Shown in pieces: positions 25,021 through 35,300 of a stretch of 64,000 bases of DNA. Position 1 is the first letter of the stretch. Each line of letters starts with the position of its first letter. The notes under the pieces were generated by a model. The model saw only the letters and a list, made by a program, of their open reading frames with translations. It was not told the origin of the DNA and searched no databases. The DNA comes from an uncultured Christensenella sp. (GTDB lineage Bacteria > Bacillota > Clostridia > Christensenellales > Borkfalkiaceae), in contig CAJTOY010000001.1 of assembly GCA_910578195.1 (NCBI GenBank), forward strand, positions 427,857-491,856, in the 5' to 3' direction. The translations under genes and the position numbers were made by a program.

Positions 25021-28000
25021 TTTTCTTTTTTCTCCTTAATATCAATACAGTTACAACCGCTGCAATACCGCCGAGTACAAGCACGCCGCCGACAACCGAA
25101 AGCGAGATTATAAGCGCTTTATTGTTACTTTCGGGTTTTACGCTTGTGGTAGCCTGCGCCGTGACGGTGACCGTAATATTCGCGTCGTTTATCTGCACGG
25201 CGTTTTCGCCTACCGAAAGTTTATCGCCGTCGATAGTGAGCATGCCGTCTTTAACCGTATATCCGTCGGTAAGTTTAACTCCGTTAAGCGAAACGGTCTT
25301 TACGGAAATATTGCCGACGTGAATAACCGCATTACAGCCGTATTCGATTGTAACGTCGCCGATATCGGTCAAAGGAACTTGCAAAACGTTCACCGAGAAA
25401 CCGAAGGACGCTTTTGCGCCTGCCACGGCAAATTCGTAAACTCCGCCGTCTTTCAGGGTCTTGAAATAGTCCTCGGAAATCTCAATGCTTCTGCCGCTTA
25501 CGGTATAGAATGACGGGTGAATTTTAACGTTGCCGCAAGTGCGGTTATAAATCGCCGTCACCGCCTGATTGGTGTCGCCCTTTATATTCAGGCTGCCTCC
25601 CGAATAATCGTAGCTTTCGTTCAAAAGCACTATCGATTTAAAAGTCGTGCGTGCCGCGCAAGTGTTAAGTCCGAAGAGACCTTCCGTCGGCTCGCTTTCG
25701 GGAAGAGTTACGTTTATTACTTCAACTCCGTTAATGTAAACGATTATTCTTTTGTCCAAAGCTTTCACTTTGAGAGTGACGTCGTTTACGTTTACTCCCT
25801 CTGCATCCGCCCTGCCGAGTTCGCCCCGAGGCGACCATAATTTTACTATCTTGCCGTTGTCGTCGTAATTTGCTATAAGATAATCCGACATATCCGCTTC
25901 CGCACGGAAAACGATTGCGGCTGCCGCACCCGAAAGGCTGAAATTTGCCGAATAAGTAAAATTCGCCGCACTGTCTGACGAAAGTATAAATCCGTCACCC
26001 GACGATTGAGCCCCTACAAGCCCCTCTTCGGAAACAAACCATTCACCCGAAACTTTTCCTTCCTGTTCGAAGTTCAAATCGCTGTCTGCTTTTCCGTCGT
26101 GAACGGTTACGTCTATTTTTTTAACCGTGTTGCCGCAAGTTACCGTTACGACAGCCGAACCCGCGTTAAGCGCTGTAATTTTGGCGCCGTACTCGGTTTT
26201 TTCAACGGAAACCGCGTCCGCACCGCTTTCTACCGCCCAAACGAATTCTGTTTCGGAAGTCGAATAAACCATAACCTCTTTAAACGAAGTAAGTGTTTTA
26301 TCAAGCTCTACGCTTTGCGTGTCCACATAAATGACGCTTTCGCCTTCCTGCGTTTCGTCGCGCCATACCGAAGATATTTCGTTTACCTTTATGCTGGCGG
26401 TAACTTCGCTTTCCGCAATAAACTGCGCTTTATTCGCATACGGCGAAGAGAATGTCAAGACATAGAAAGGAATTTTAAATTCGTCGCAATATACCTCAAC
26501 GCCGCCGTTATCCGAAAGAATATAGAAAGAAAGATTTTTTCCGTCTACCGCGCCGGAGGTGTGACGGCTGCGATATTTGTCTAAATTCAGCCCCGCGTCG
26601 CCCGTATGCTCGCGGCTGACGTAATAGCCCTCTTCCGCATTCCAGCCGATTTCCGTGTATTCGTCCGCATTCATATTGATACGGAAATATACGGGAGTTT
26701 CTTCGGGATTGTTTATCTGGGCTTCGAGCTCGAAACAATGAGTGTTGACGCCCGCTAAAATATTTTCGCCCGCAGGTGCAATCTTTTCGTTTGTGCAGGA
26801 ATATATCTCGGTTTTGCCGAAAGCGTTTGAGGTTTTAACCAAAGGCGTCTGGGTTAAAACATAACTGTTTCCCGCCCTGACCAATCCGTATTCGACGGGT
26901 ATGGTCATTCCGCTTCCGTTCCAGCCCTTTCTCACTGCGCCGAGCGCCCCCGAATTTATAGAAGCAGGACCGTCCGGCACGCCGCTGAACCAGCTTATAG
27001 CAATTGTTTTGCCTTTGTTTGCGCCGTCGTCGATATAAAACGACTGCGTCGCATAAGAGTCGGGACCGTAGTCCATAGTCCGGAACGGAATTTCTTCCAT
27101 CCGCATTTCGCTGAAAGATTTACCGTTTAAATCCGAATAAATTATATGTCCGCTTGCTATGTCGTAACTTATAGTACCTACAAGATACTGTCTGCCCGTA
27201 AACGTCATTACCGTGTAAGCATTTCCGTCGTCCGCTGTCAGCGTAACAACGTCCGGACACTCGGGTCTGTAAGCTTCGAATTCGCCCGCGTACTCCCAGT
27301 CGTACAAGTTGCCGGATTTAAAAAACCAAACCCGATTAGTTTCCTGACCCGTTACCGCCATACCCCATAACGTGACTTTGTCACCGCTTTTTTCTACGGG
27401 AAATACTTTGGGGTCGCGGCAGGAAACTTTGCGATCCGCAATCCCCGTCGTCGACTGGGGAATGGTTTTACGCTTTGTCCACGTCAATCCGCCGTCGTCG
27501 CTCGACATAATCACCTGGTCCTGTCTTGCGCCGTCGCGGGTATAAAACCCGATTAATCCCTCGCCGTCGGAATACCAGTGCTCACCGTCTATTTTTTCGC
27601 TCATGCCGGCATGGTAAACCATCGCCGAACCCGACCACATATAACCGTTTCCTCCGCCCCAGCCGTCGGCTGCCGTATCGGGGAAAAGGGCTATCGGCAA
27701 ATGCTCCCAGTGCACCAAATCCTTGCTTCTTGCGTGCCCCCAGTACATGTCGCCCCAGCCTTCCGCGCCGTTGTCGTGCGTGTACGGATAAGTCTGGTAA
27801 TACAAATGGTAATAGCCTTTGTAATAAACAAGACCGTTAGGGTCGTTATTCCAGTGCGCAAACTGAGAAAAATGGTATTGCTGACGGTACAGCTCGGTAT
27901 AATACGAATAATCGCTGACCCCCGAATAAATATCGTTGAAAACTACTTTTGCATTGAAACAGTTATATCCCGTCTGACCGCCGTTATATGTAAGTCCTTC

Positions 28001-28534
28001 CTTTAAACTGTCAAGGTCGATAGTCAAATCGTTTCCCTTGTCGTCAAACGCGAAACGGCGGATATTGTCGGCGTAAAACTCGGCATATGTCTTGTCGCCT
28101 TCGGGCGTTATAATTACCTTTAACTGCACCCAACGCGCGTTGGCAACCCTCGGATTGACAAGCGAAGCTTCGCCTTCGGTAATCTTATTGTTGCCTATAA
28201 ACCAATCCTCGCGCAAAACGTCAACGCCGCCTTCCGAAAAAAATAGCAGTTTGACGCGGTTTTCCGCCCTGTCCACGTTGAAAACCCATTTGGAATTTTC
28301 GTCCGCACCGAAAACAAGTCCAGCGGCATTACCGCTTTCAAAGGTAACCGTCGCGGTATAGACAAATTTTTCGGTTTTGCCGTACGACTTCTCGGAAAGC
28401 AGAAATCTATCGCCTTCTCCCTCCAAAGCCACTCCTTGCGCTCGTGAATACAGTACGGGAACTACCCAAGCGAGAATACAGCATATTGCCGCAAGTATTG
28501 CCAAAAACGAAATCTTAATATATTTTGCTTTCAT
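25004..28534 (-). CDS. Cell-surface GH32 fructanase with accessory beta-sandwich domains and C-terminal membrane anchor
   Basis: 1176 residues. The N-terminal hydrophobic segment (about 8-30) is a signal or anchor. A CBM66/LamG-like domain covers about 35-215. GH32 follows with WNNDPNG near residue 235, CRDPKVF near 373 and PECPDV near 430, all intact. Next come an Ig/BIG2-like domain (about 755-830), a second CBM66-like domain (about 845-1000) and further beta domains. A transmembrane helix near 1145-1167 followed by RRKKK anchors the C-terminus. It probably makes the first cut in polymeric fructan at the cell surface. The start overlaps the fructokinase stop by 4 bp. Confidence 0.9.
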   Translation of the reverse strand: MKAKYIKISFLAILAAICCILAWVVPVLYSRAQGVALEGEGDRFLLSEKSYGKTEKFVYTATVTFESGNAAGLVFGADENSKWVFNVDRAENRVKLLFFSEGGVDVLREDWFIGNNKITEGEASLVNPRVANARWVQLKVIITPEGDKTYAEFYADNIRRFAFDDKGNDLTIDLDSLKEGLTYNGGQTGYNCFNAKVVFNDIYSGVSDYSYYTELYRQQYHFSQFAHWNNDPNGLVYYKGYYHLYYQTYPYTHDNGAEGWGDMYWGHARSKDLVHWEHLPIALFPDTAADGWGGGNGYMWSGSAMVYHAGMSEKIDGEHWYSDGEGLIGFYTRDGARQDQVIMSSDDGGLTWTKRKTIPQSTTGIADRKVSCRDPKVFPVEKSGDKVTLWGMAVTGQETNRVWFFKSGNLYDWEYAGEFEAYRPECPDVVTLTADDGNAYTVMTFTGRQYLVGTISYDIASGHIIYSDLNGKSFSEMRMEEIPFRTMDYGPDSYATQSFYIDDGANKGKTIAISWFSGVPDGPASINSGALGAVRKGWNGSGMTIPVEYGLVRAGNSYVLTQTPLVKTSNAFGKTEIYSCTNEKIAPAGENILAGVNTHCFELEAQINNPEETPVYFRINMNADEYTEIGWNAEEGYYVSREHTGDAGLNLDKYRSRHTSGAVDGKNLSFYILSDNGGVEVYCDEFKIPFYVLTFSSPYANKAQFIAESEVTASIKVNEISSVWRDETQEGESVIYVDTQSVELDKTLTSFKEVMVYSTSETEFVWAVESGADAVSVEKTEYGAKITALNAGSAVVTVTCGNTVKKIDVTVHDGKADSDLNFEQEGKVSGEWFVSEEGLVGAQSSGDGFILSSDSAANFTYSANFSLSGAAAAIVFRAEADMSDYLIANYDDNGKIVKLWSPRGELGRADAEGVNVNDVTLKVKALDKRIIVYINGVEVINVTLPESEPTEGLFGLNTCAARTTFKSIVLLNESYDYSGGSLNIKGDTNQAVTAIYNRTCGNVKIHPSFYTVSGRSIEISEDYFKTLKDGGVYEFAVAGAKASFGFSVNVLQVPLTDIGDVTIEYGCNAVIHVGNISVKTVSLNGVKLTDGYTVKDGMLTIDGDKLSVGENAVQINDANITVTVTAQATTSVKPESNNKALIISLSVVGGVLVLGGIAAVVTVLILRRKKKNGVDD

Positions 28535-29451
28535 TTTATATCCCCTTTATTGATTGCTCGGTTTATTGCGTCCAAATCGGGCAGACAGTCTATCGCACCC
28601 CTTCCGAGAGTATTGAGCGCCCCGCACACGTTTGCGAAAGAAAAAATTTCGTTAAGCTTTTCCTCAGTCCACTGCGACGGCGGAATTCTGTCGAGCCCGG
28701 AAAGTATACCGCCGTAAAACGCGTCGCCCGCGCCCGTTGTGTCAACGGGTTTTACTTTTATGGAAGGAACAATGTTCGATTTGCCTTTGAAGCGCCATTT
28801 ACTGCCGTTTCCGCCGAGACTTATGCAAACAAGCTTGTCGCAAAGTTCGTTTTCGATATAACTTTCCGTAAATACTTTAACTTCGTCGTCGGAAAACTTT
28901 ACAACGTCCGCATATTTAATAATTTCTTTATATACCTTGACGGCGCTTTCCTTGTCTTTGAAAATGTCCGTTCTGTAATTGATATCGAAACTAATCAGTT
29001 TGCCTTGCGAACGCGCAAGCTCAATAATTCTTTTTGCGTAATCGAACCCCTCTTTTTCCGAAAGCATAAGCGAACCGATATGAACTATTTTCGCTTCCGC
29101 TATTTGGTTTTCCGAAAGATAAGGCAAATTGTAATCGGCAGTGTTTTTTCTGTAAAAGCAGAAAGACCTTTCTCCGTTTTCGTCAAGCTCGACAAAGGCA
29201 AGCGTTGTGTTGCGGTTGTTGTCGCGTTCAATCAATACGCCGTCCAGTTTCCGGGCGTTAGCGAAATTTATTAAAAAATCACCTATCAAATCATTTCCGA
29301 CACTGCCTGCAAATTTGACCTCGGCGCCGAATTTTTTCGCGGCGCAAGCCACGTTAAAGGGCGCGCCGCCCGCTTTACGTTCGTACCATAACGAACCGTC
29401 TTTTACCGTTCCTATCATGTCGGCTAAAATTTCGCCAATGCAAAGTATCAT
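28531..29451 (-). CDS. Fructokinase, PfkB family
   Basis: 306 residues. It phosphorylates fructose released by GH32 enzymes to fructose 6-phosphate with ATP. Family motifs are visible: RKAGGAPFNVACAAKKFGA near residue 27 and the catalytic anion-hole motif DTTGAGDAFYGG near residue 237. The start overlaps the upstream stop as ATGA, with a GGAG ribosome binding site, and the gene's own stop overlaps the GH32 start. Both overlaps point to translational coupling in the operon. Confidence 0.92.
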   Translation of the reverse strand: MILCIGEILADMIGTVKDGSLWYERKAGGAPFNVACAAKKFGAEVKFAGSVGNDLIGDFLINFANARKLDGVLIERDNNRNTTLAFVELDENGERSFCFYRKNTADYNLPYLSENQIAEAKIVHIGSLMLSEKEGFDYAKRIIELARSQGKLISFDINYRTDIFKDKESAVKVYKEIIKYADVVKFSDDEVKVFTESYIENELCDKLVCISLGGNGSKWRFKGKSNIVPSIKVKPVDTTGAGDAFYGGILSGLDRIPPSQWTEEKLNEIFSFANVCGALNTLGRGAIDCLPDLDAINRAINKGDIK

Positions 29452-30668
29452 GTTTTTGTCTCCGGATTGTTAACGGATTTTTTTACAGTCACAAATTCCA
29501 AACTTAAAAAAATTACCGTTCTTATTAGCAATATTAAAAATAAAGTCAGGATTGCCGCAATCAATAAACTGCTTCTCGGCACAAAGTAGCCGCATACGAA
29601 CGTTATAAGCGCCGAAAGCAATGAGCCGACAAGTAAGTAAGAACCTAAAATCCTGATACAACCGCCGAATGTTTTGGCGGTATCCGATTTTATAAGTCTT
29701 AAAACACAGTAAGAAATCAGCGCCGTAATTATCGGCATCAGAACAATAAACGGCAATAGCCTTATTATGTTCATTAAATATACATATACGCTCAAAGGCG
29801 CAGTGGCGCCGAAAGAATTTTTGATTAAGAAGTCCGCATTTTCGGCAGTTGAAAAATTCGTGCCGTCGGCAAAATTTTTATAAAAGCCGTAAAAACTTAC
29901 TTTCATTCCCCCTTTCGTTTCAAAGGCGCCTACGCATGAATCGTCGAATATGAAAAGATATTTTTCAGCTCCGTCTTTAACGTAAGTCTGATAATAATTG
30001 CGCAAAAGCGGCGCGCTTTGGTCAGAGGGAAAATCGGTATAATATTCTTTTATAAACAAATTATATACTTGCCTTTGATATTCTTCCCGCGAAAGCTCGG
30101 TTTGCTTTTTCTGCAATTCGGCAAAGCCTTCGCTTTCTATATCAAGCAAGAAGCTTTCATGTTCGGCGGTAACCTCAGAGGTAAGAATAAGCTCGTTCGG
30201 CGTATAACGTATTTTAAAATCAAAATTGCGTTTAGCCGCGTCGGAAAGGGCTTTATATTCCTCCACGGTAATTTTTTGCCCGCTTCCGTCGTTAGAGAGG
30301 TAATATGCCTCGAAATCGTCGAACGCGCCTGCGGGGCGCGTGTCGACCACAAGATTATAACCGTTTAAACAATATTCACCGCCGTCCGAAAAAGTATCGA
30401 CAATGCTTGCCGCCGTCATTTTTTTTGAATTAACTTCAAGATTCAAAGCTTTGCTTGTAACCGCGTTGCGCACAAAGGCTTTGAAATCGGGAGAATTGTT
30501 ATAATGCGTCGGGAAAGGCAGCATATCGGCAGCCAGAACGCCGCAAAACAGAAAGATGAGCATAAAAACATTACCCAAAACCAAATTCAGGTATCCGCGT
30601 TTTAACGCTTGTTTTGAAATTTTATCGGAGAAAAAACTCAACCCGATAAATTTAAGCCATTTTATCAT
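29448..30668 (-). CDS. Membrane protein of the fructan operon, unknown function (DUF1189-like layout)
   Basis: About 406 residues. A first helix (about 30-50) is followed by an extracytoplasmic region of about 240 residues, then four helices in the last 120 residues (from about residue 285). This layout resembles DUF1189 proteins such as YvdJ, which sit in maltodextrin ABC loci, but I cannot confirm homology. Its place between the ATPase and fructokinase genes suggests a role in transporter assembly or sensing. ATG 30668 is preferred over a GTG at 30674 because of the spacing to AAGGG. Confidence 0.6.
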   Translation of the reverse strand: MIKWLKFIGLSFFSDKISKQALKRGYLNLVLGNVFMLIFLFCGVLAADMLPFPTHYNNSPDFKAFVRNAVTSKALNLEVNSKKMTAASIVDTFSDGGEYCLNGYNLVVDTRPAGAFDDFEAYYLSNDGSGQKITVEEYKALSDAAKRNFDFKIRYTPNELILTSEVTAEHESFLLDIESEGFAELQKKQTELSREEYQRQVYNLFIKEYYTDFPSDQSAPLLRNYYQTYVKDGAEKYLFIFDDSCVGAFETKGGMKVSFYGFYKNFADGTNFSTAENADFLIKNSFGATAPLSVYVYLMNIIRLLPFIVLMPIITALISYCVLRLIKSDTAKTFGGCIRILGSYLLVGSLLSALITFVCGYFVPRSSLLIAAILTLFLILLIRTVIFLSLEFVTVKKSVNNPETKT

Positions 30669-30689
30669 TTTCACGCCCTTAAACGCTTT

Positions 30690-32135
30690 TTACTTGTTTG
30701 AGAACTCTCTGCCCATTAACGACTGTTCGGTTTCCGCGTCGAATAAGTGAATACTTTTTTCATTGAATGAAATATATATGTCGTCGCCCACACAATACCC
30801 GCTGCGTTCGGGGACGCTTAATATATAATCGGCGCCGCAATCTTCAAGCTTGACAAAAAGTTGCGTTGTGTTGCCGAGTACTTCCTTTACGGACAGCTTG
30901 ACGGGCACGCTGTTTTCTTTCTTCTTTGCAGATACCGCAATACTTTCCCCGCGTACGCCGAGCGTTACGCTGTGAGACTTGCCGTCAAGATATTGCCCGT
31001 CTATTTTGCGGAGTTTATCAAGGCTGAAATATATTTTGTTGCCGTTTGAGAATGTTACCGTAAGTTTGTCGTCCTTTTTCGCTATTTCAACGTCGAAGAA
31101 ATTCATTTGCGGCGTGCCTATAAAGCCGGCGACAAACTTATTTTCGGGATAATCGTACAGATTTGTAGGCGTATCGATTTGTTGAACAACACCCAGCTTC
31201 ATTACGACTATTCGCGTGCCCATAGTCATGGCTTCTATCTGGTCGTGAGTAACGTAAATGAAAGTCGTCTTTAATTCGTTATGTAATTTGACGATTTCCG
31301 ACCGCATCGTAGTACGAAGCTTTGCGTCAAGGTTTGAAAGCGGTTCGTCGAGCAGGAAAACTTTGGGGTCGCGGACCATTGCTCTTCCCAACGCTATACG
31401 CTGTCTTTGTCCGCCGGACATTTCGGCAGGCTTATTGTCGAGAAGTTCTTCTATATTAAGAATTTTTGCCGCCCACGTCACTTTTTCGCTTATTTCTTCC
31501 TTTGTCATGTGGCGGTAATTATAAGCTTGAACGGGCGTTTCCGAATAATAAAGCAAATCTTTTTCCAACGATTGCTTGCGCTGTAAAAGTCCTTTTTTGT
31601 ATTCCTCGTCGTCCGCGCTTTGCAAATCGATATCGACAGTCTTGATTTTTTCTTTTAACTCTTTAATTTTCTTTTTGTCGATTTTGAGCACGGGGGTTCC
31701 GTCCTCATTTTTCTTCGCTTCGGGAATTTTGCGAAGCTTTAAAGCAAATTCTATAATTTGTTGAGCCGTCATATGCGGATAAAGCGCGTAGCTTTGAAAT
31801 ACCATGGCGATATCTCTGTCCTTGGGGTCAACGTCGTTTACAAGCTTTCCGTCAATATAAAGTTCGCCGCTTGAAATATCTTCAAGTCCCGCTATCATGC
31901 GAAGAGTCGTGGACTTGCCGCAACCGGAAGGTCCTACGAAAACGATAAATTCACCATCCTCGATTTCCATATTAAAATCTTTGACGGCAACGAAATTACC
32001 CGAACGCTTTTCAACACCCGCAGTTTTTTGCTCCGATTTTTTTATTAAGTTCTTGACTGTTTTTATAAGTCCCTTTTTTTGCGTATTTCTGCCCGCATAT
32101 ACCTTATAAATATGTTTCAGCGATAATCCTGCCAT
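30690..32135 (-). CDS. ABC transporter ATPase, MsmX/UgpC type, with a large helical insertion
   Basis: 481 residues, against about 370 usual for MsmX/UgpC. It powers the CUT1 permeases. Walker A GPSGCGKS is near residue 68, the Q loop at VFQSYALYPHM, the signature MSGGQRQRIALGRAM near 238, Walker B VFLLDEP near 258 and the H loop at VTHD. The C-terminal regulatory OB domains are present. Two additions stand out: about 30 extra residues before VAVKDF at the N-terminus, and about 80 lysine/glutamate-rich residues (about 140-220) between the Q loop and the signature, predicted coiled coil. It is the first gene of the operon. Confidence 0.9.
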   Translation of the reverse strand: MAGLSLKHIYKVYAGRNTQKKGLIKTVKNLIKKSEQKTAGVEKRSGNFVAVKDFNMEIEDGEFIVFVGPSGCGKSTTLRMIAGLEDISSGELYIDGKLVNDVDPKDRDIAMVFQSYALYPHMTAQQIIEFALKLRKIPEAKKNEDGTPVLKIDKKKIKELKEKIKTVDIDLQSADDEEYKKGLLQRKQSLEKDLLYYSETPVQAYNYRHMTKEEISEKVTWAAKILNIEELLDNKPAEMSGGQRQRIALGRAMVRDPKVFLLDEPLSNLDAKLRTTMRSEIVKLHNELKTTFIYVTHDQIEAMTMGTRIVVMKLGVVQQIDTPTNLYDYPENKFVAGFIGTPQMNFFDVEIAKKDDKLTVTFSNGNKIYFSLDKLRKIDGQYLDGKSHSVTLGVRGESIAVSAKKKENSVPVKLSVKEVLGNTTQLFVKLEDCGADYILSVPERSGYCVGDDIYISFNEKSIHLFDAETEQSLMGREFSNK

Positions 32136-32191
32136 TTTGCCCCCTTAGCGAAAATTTTTTTCTCAAAATGTTATATTCTCACTTTTATTGC

Positions 32192-32220
32192 ATTATACTA
32201 CACGATTTTTATAAACGCAA
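32192..32220 (-). promoter_or_regulatory. Promoter of the fructan operon
   Basis: Minus strand TTGCGT (32220-32215), 17 bp, TATAAT (32197-32192), about 57 nt upstream of the ATPase start. The gene itself has an AAGGGGG ribosome binding site. Confidence 0.75.
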
Positions 32221-32224
32221 GAAA

Positions 32225-32244
32225 TTTTGGAAACGTTTCCAAAA
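32225..32244. promoter_or_regulatory. LacI-type operator
   Basis: A perfect 20-bp palindrome with core TGGAAACGTTTCCA and the central CG typical of LacI-family operators. It ends 4 bp upstream of the -35 box of the operon promoter. The likely ligand is the LacI protein encoded inside the operon. Its position just upstream of -35 is compatible with blocking polymerase or with activation. A CcpA-type site is an alternative. Confidence 0.8.
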
Positions 32245-32299
32245 ATAATTACAAATTATCATTTTCACAAAATTTATAACAAAAATTTAACAGACCGCT

Positions 32300-32366
32300 A
32301 CAAAAGAAGTACCTTTCGGTACTTCTTTTGTAAAAAAAATAAGCGATGCGGAGCATCGCTTATTTT
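32300..32366. terminator. Twin terminators between CE8 gene and fructan operon promoter
   Basis: Hairpin 1 (32300-32331, ACAAAAGAAGTACC and complement) and hairpin 2 (32338-32364, AATAAGCGATGC and complement, 12-bp perfect stem). The eight-base A run between them gives the T run for minus-strand transcripts coming from the pectinesterase gene. Confidence 0.85.
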
Positions 32367-32373
32367 TATTTGT

Positions 32374-35300
32374 TTAAGCTGCAAAGCTGACTTCGATAGA
32401 CTGCAAATAAACCGCTTGATTATGGGTTTCGTCGTTAAGTATTGAAATGACCACCTCGCCGCCTTCCGCCATTTCAATGACCAAAGGCGTGTTGTTTGTC
32501 AATCCGCTCTTCTCTACGCCGTTTACTACAATATAATTATTGTTACCCCAATAACTACAATTCAAAGTAATTTTAGCCCCGGCTGCAACCTTGAACTTAA
32601 TCGTTGCTTCATTTTTGAACAACCAGTGGCTACCTTGATGGTTTTGTACGCCGTTTAACTCGAAATACTCGTTGCCGTCTATACCGTCAGCGGAAATGCT
32701 GTGGGTCATGTCGGTGGTAATTTCTTTTACGCCGTAGGATACAGCAATATTGTAGAAATAGTTGTTATTGTTTGTACTCATGAACGAAATCATGCAATCT
32801 TTTTCTGCCGTATACTCCCACGAAGTACCCGTCTGAGTTTCGCCGAGTTTTACGCCGTCGATTTTTACGTCATAGTTCGTGTAACCGTTATACGAAGACA
32901 CCGCTACTTTTGCGCCCGCCTTAACCTTTATGTTAAGCGTGGTGCCCGAAAGTTGAGAATTGTTTCCGCCGTTATCTCTTATATTGCCGCCGCTTGTGAA
33001 TTCAGCAACGAGATTATTTTCGCTCATAGCTGTTTTATAGTTGCCAGACGAACCGAACGAAATCGTGACGTTTTTGTCAATTACGTTCAAGGTTAGTGCA
33101 GAGGTTTCAGCGGTGAAGGATACGGTTTCGCCGTCGAGCTCGATTGTGTAGGTGCCCGTGCCCGCCGCCGTCAAGGTTGCGGTGTTATTCGTGATTACAT
33201 ATCTGCTGTCCGTAAGCGCGGGAAGCGCGAGTTCGAGCAAGCCGCCGCAACCGTCTCCGCCCGAGCATGTTCTCGTAGCCTTGCCCGTAGCTTCCGCCGT
33301 AGGCATATTTTCTTCGGTTACAGTCCAGTCGGAGTAGCTATGAACGTGCACGCCCGCCAGAGAATCGGCTTCGAACGAAATGGAAGGTTCTTCCTTTAAC
33401 GTGAAGATTGACTTGCCCTCGGTCGCTCCGGGTGCGATATCGTACTTCTCGGCGGACAATGCGGGAAGAGTCACGGTCTGGGTTTCGTTTGCAACGCCGC
33501 AGTTTTCAACCACGCACGACCTTACAGCCGTACCGTAATTTTCGCCCTCTTCCGCAACCGTTATTTTCCAATCGCCGAAGGTATGTCTGTGCTCGTAAGC
33601 GAGGTCGATTTCAACGGAAATAGATTTAAGGTATGCCGTTCCGGTTGCGGTTATTACAGTGTAACCCGATAAAGTTACCAGATACTCTACTTCTGCTCCG
33701 TTACCGGCAGTTTGCTCAACTCCGTTGATTAAAATTTTTGCACTCGCCTCAAATCCGGAACGCGTGAATCTGAGAGTTGCGCCTTCGGGAAGATTGAGTG
33801 TTATCGAGCTGCCTGCGCCGCCGTATTTAAGCCAGTCGCCGTTTTTAGCACAATTCGTAAATAAAATTTTATCAGTGCTTACAAGGTCGACATTCTGGTC
33901 ATAGGTATAGGTATAATCCTCAGTAATACGGGTAAGCGTAAGTTTGGGAGTTTCCGCCTCGAAGGAAACCTCGACGCCGTCAACGGTTATGGTATATGTA
34001 CCCGTACCGCCGGCTTCCAAAGTCGCGGTGTTGTCGGTTACAACGTAATTCGCGTCGGTAAGCGCGGGGATATTTACGACAACGGTCTTAGTGTCGTCGT
34101 TGTTGCAGCTTTCTGAGGTACAAACCTTAGTCGCCGTGCCTGCCGCTTCGAGCGTAGCCGTTACCGTCCACGCGCCGTAGCTATGAACGTGCTGACCTTC
34201 GAGCTCGGGAGCTTCGAACGAAATTTTGCCGAATTCGCTTTCATAGGTGTACGTTGCCATGCCGCTTGTAGCGCTTGCCGAAATAGTATAATCTTCCGTG
34301 GAAAGCGCGGGAAGGGTTACGGACTGGGAATGAGCGGTTTCAAGCTCGCAATCGTCGCAAGTTCTTACCGCGGTGCCGTAATTGTCGCCGCTTTCTGCGG
34401 GAGTGACAACCCATTCGCTGTATTCGTGGGTATGAACGCCCTCTTCCGCTTTGTTGAGCATTATCGAGGTGACATAACAGCCGTTGGTAATAGGCGAAGC
34501 CGCGGTCGCTTTGATTTTAATCACCGCGAAACCGTTCTTATAATTGATAGAAACGTTTTCGGGCTTGCCGTAGTCACCTCCGTATGTAGCTACGGATACA
34601 GTACCTTCAACGTTCATTTTAATAACGCAACCGGCGTTGAACTGAGCCTGATTTTTACTCGATTCAGCGCGCCATTTCGCGCCGTCAACCGCGATAACGG
34701 TCATGTCGCCGCCGAAAATTGTTTCGCCTTCGAGTGCGGTTTCGTGCAATGCTGCTTCTTCAATAACGTCAGCCGTAAATCTGTAAGTTTTTTCGGTTAT
34801 GGTAACGCCTTTGCCGCCGTCCCACGCCGTCGAATAAGTTACGCCGCCATTCGTCGTGCCGAATATTACGGACATATCGGTGTAATTTTTTACGGTTTCT
34901 GCCATAAGGAACTTCATACCCGCAACTTCCGCGGTTATCGCACCGTCGCCCGTATTGTTGTACTCGAAGAATTTCGCGGTTTCAACCGTAGGCGCAACGC
35001 CGCTCATGCTGACGTATCTCGTTCCCGAAGTGCCGCCGTTGTAGCCCGCCTTGGAAATATGCTTGTCGAGTCTGGAATTGATTACCGCAACCGCAGCATA
35101 AGCGCCCCAAGGACGTCCGATTGCCGTCGTGCCTTCTTCTACTCCCTCTTTATAGGTGAACTCACAGCCGTCGAAAATCGCACCGTAGGTTATCGCGTCG
35201 TCCTTGTTCTTGTTCATACCCTTGAACGCCGTGATATAGCCCTTGGAATCTATACTTTCGATTTCGCAGTTCTGGAAGTAGGTTGTATTGTTTGTACCGA

